Positions 63,533 through 64,000 of a stretch of 64,000 nt of DNA are shown piece after piece. The stretch is from Erwinia pyri (GTDB lineage: Bacteria > Pseudomonadota > Gammaproteobacteria > Enterobacterales > Enterobacteriaceae): assembly GCF_030758455.1 (NCBI RefSeq), contig NZ_CP132353.1, positions 4,092,001-4,156,000 of the forward strand, written 5' to 3'. The notes below the pieces were generated by a model. It ran no database searches. It saw nothing but the letters and a program-made list of their open reading frames with translations, and was not told the DNA's origin. The position numbers and the translations under genes are program-made. Every line of letters begins with the position of its first letter. Position 1 is the first letter of the stretch.

Positions 63533-64000
63533 ATGTCCCAATCTTTGATCGTGGCCAAATTTGGCGGCACCAGCGTTGCCGATTTTACAGCCATGAACCG
63601 CAGCGCCGATGTGGTACTGGCCAATCCCCATACCCGTCTGGTGGTTCTTTCTGCCTCTGCGGGCGTGACTAACCTGCTGGTGTCGCTGTCTGAAGGTCAG
63701 GAGCAGGAGCAACGGGCTTATCAGCTCGATGAGATCCGCCGCATCCAGTACGCCATTGTTGATGAACTGGCCCAGCCTGAGGTGATCCGCGAGGAAGTGG
63801 ATCGCGTGCTGGAAAACATCACCATGCTTTCCGAGGCCGCCGCGCTGGCGACCTCTACCGCCCTGACCGACGAACTGGTCAGCCACGGCGAGCTGCTCTC
63901 CTCCCTGCTTTTCGTGGAAATTCTGCGTCAGCGTCAGGTGCAGGCTGAGTGGTTTGACGTGCGTAAAGTGATGCGCACCAACGACCGCTTTGGCCGCGCC
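63533..64000 (+). CDS. lysC: lysine-sensitive aspartokinase III, 5' part
   Basis: First 156 codons of aspartate kinase III; runs off the window edge, so the ACT regulatory domains are not seen. Phosphorylates aspartate in lysine/threonine/methionine synthesis; LysC is inhibited and repressed by lysine. Seen: IVAKFGGTSVADFTAMNRSA, VVLSASAGVTNLLVSL, and ALTDELVSHGELLSSLLF then KVMRTNDRFGRA. The ATG at 63533 is not in frame with the ATG at 63523; GAGG lies about 12 bases upstream. Confidence 0.98.
   Translation, partial: MSQSLIVAKFGGTSVADFTAMNRSADVVLANPHTRLVVLSASAGVTNLLVSLSEGQEQEQRAYQLDEIRRIQYAIVDELAQPEVIREEVDRVLENITMLSEAAALATSTALTDELVSHGELLSSLLFVEILRQRQVQAEWFDVRKVMRTNDRFGRA

Noticed and set aside
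1..64000. CRISPR arrays, tRNA or rRNA genes, insertion sequences, prophage genes
   Set aside because: No regularly spaced repeats, cloverleaf genes, transposase, integrase or phage proteins were seen in reading the window.

Overview
The window is chromosomal DNA of a gamma-proteobacterium of the order Enterobacterales, most likely Erwiniaceae (Pantoea/Erwinia type). This is an inference from gene order and protein similarity recalled from memory; no search was run. The backbone follows the Escherichia coli order from ssb to lysC: ssb-uvrA, yjbR, yjbQ, tyrB, dnaB, qorA, pspG, dusA, zur, yjbJ, dinF, lexA, dgkA, plsB, ubiA, ubiC, psiE, yjbHGFE, pgi, lysC (5' part only; it runs off the right end). 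There are no rRNA or tRNA genes, insertion sequences, prophage genes or CRISPR arrays.

Between backbone genes sit lineage-specific metabolic cassettes. (1) 4197-15305, between uvrA and yjbR: a YahK-like alcohol dehydrogenase, then a sugar-uptake and catabolism locus (TenA-like protein, BtpA/SgcQ TIM barrel, PfkB kinase, ribose-type ABC importer, LacI regulator, phosphotriesterase-like hydrolase, GATase1-like protein, M20 hydrolase). Two identical 14-bp palindromes lie upstream of its ABC operon. (2) 15975-17567, between yjbR and yjbQ: a secreted HSL-type esterase and an OhrR-like MarR regulator. (3) 19487-20814, where alr is expected: a YitT-family membrane protein and an Lrp/AsnC regulator. 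(4) 24245-34981, between pspG and dusA: a LysR regulator and a roughly 9.3-kb operon joining Rut-pathway enzymes (RutA-, RutD-, RutC-, RutF- and RutE-like) and an aldo-keto reductase to a complete BMP-type ABC importer, with no RutB or RutG. (5) 50869-54565: two SDR/regulator pairs. (6) 54621-59389: MFS transporter, dimeric-barrel protein, amidase, DUF2848 protein and GntR regulator.

Readable regulation includes a LexA box between ssb and uvrA, two LexA boxes before lexA, a sigma-54 promoter before pspG, a lysine riboswitch before lysC, and many intrinsic terminators. The mal genes that separate psiE from ubiC in E. coli are missing, and a TraF/FadL-like outer-membrane barrel lies between dusA and zur.

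The best candidates for undescribed biology are cassette 4 (oxidative breakdown of an imported N-heterocycle by a modified Rut route), cassette 1 (uptake, phosphorylation and cleavage of an unknown sugar conjugate) and cassette 6 (uptake and hydrolysis of an amide). Many starts were re-chosen from Shine-Dalgarno (SD) spacing and family alignment, as stated in each entry.
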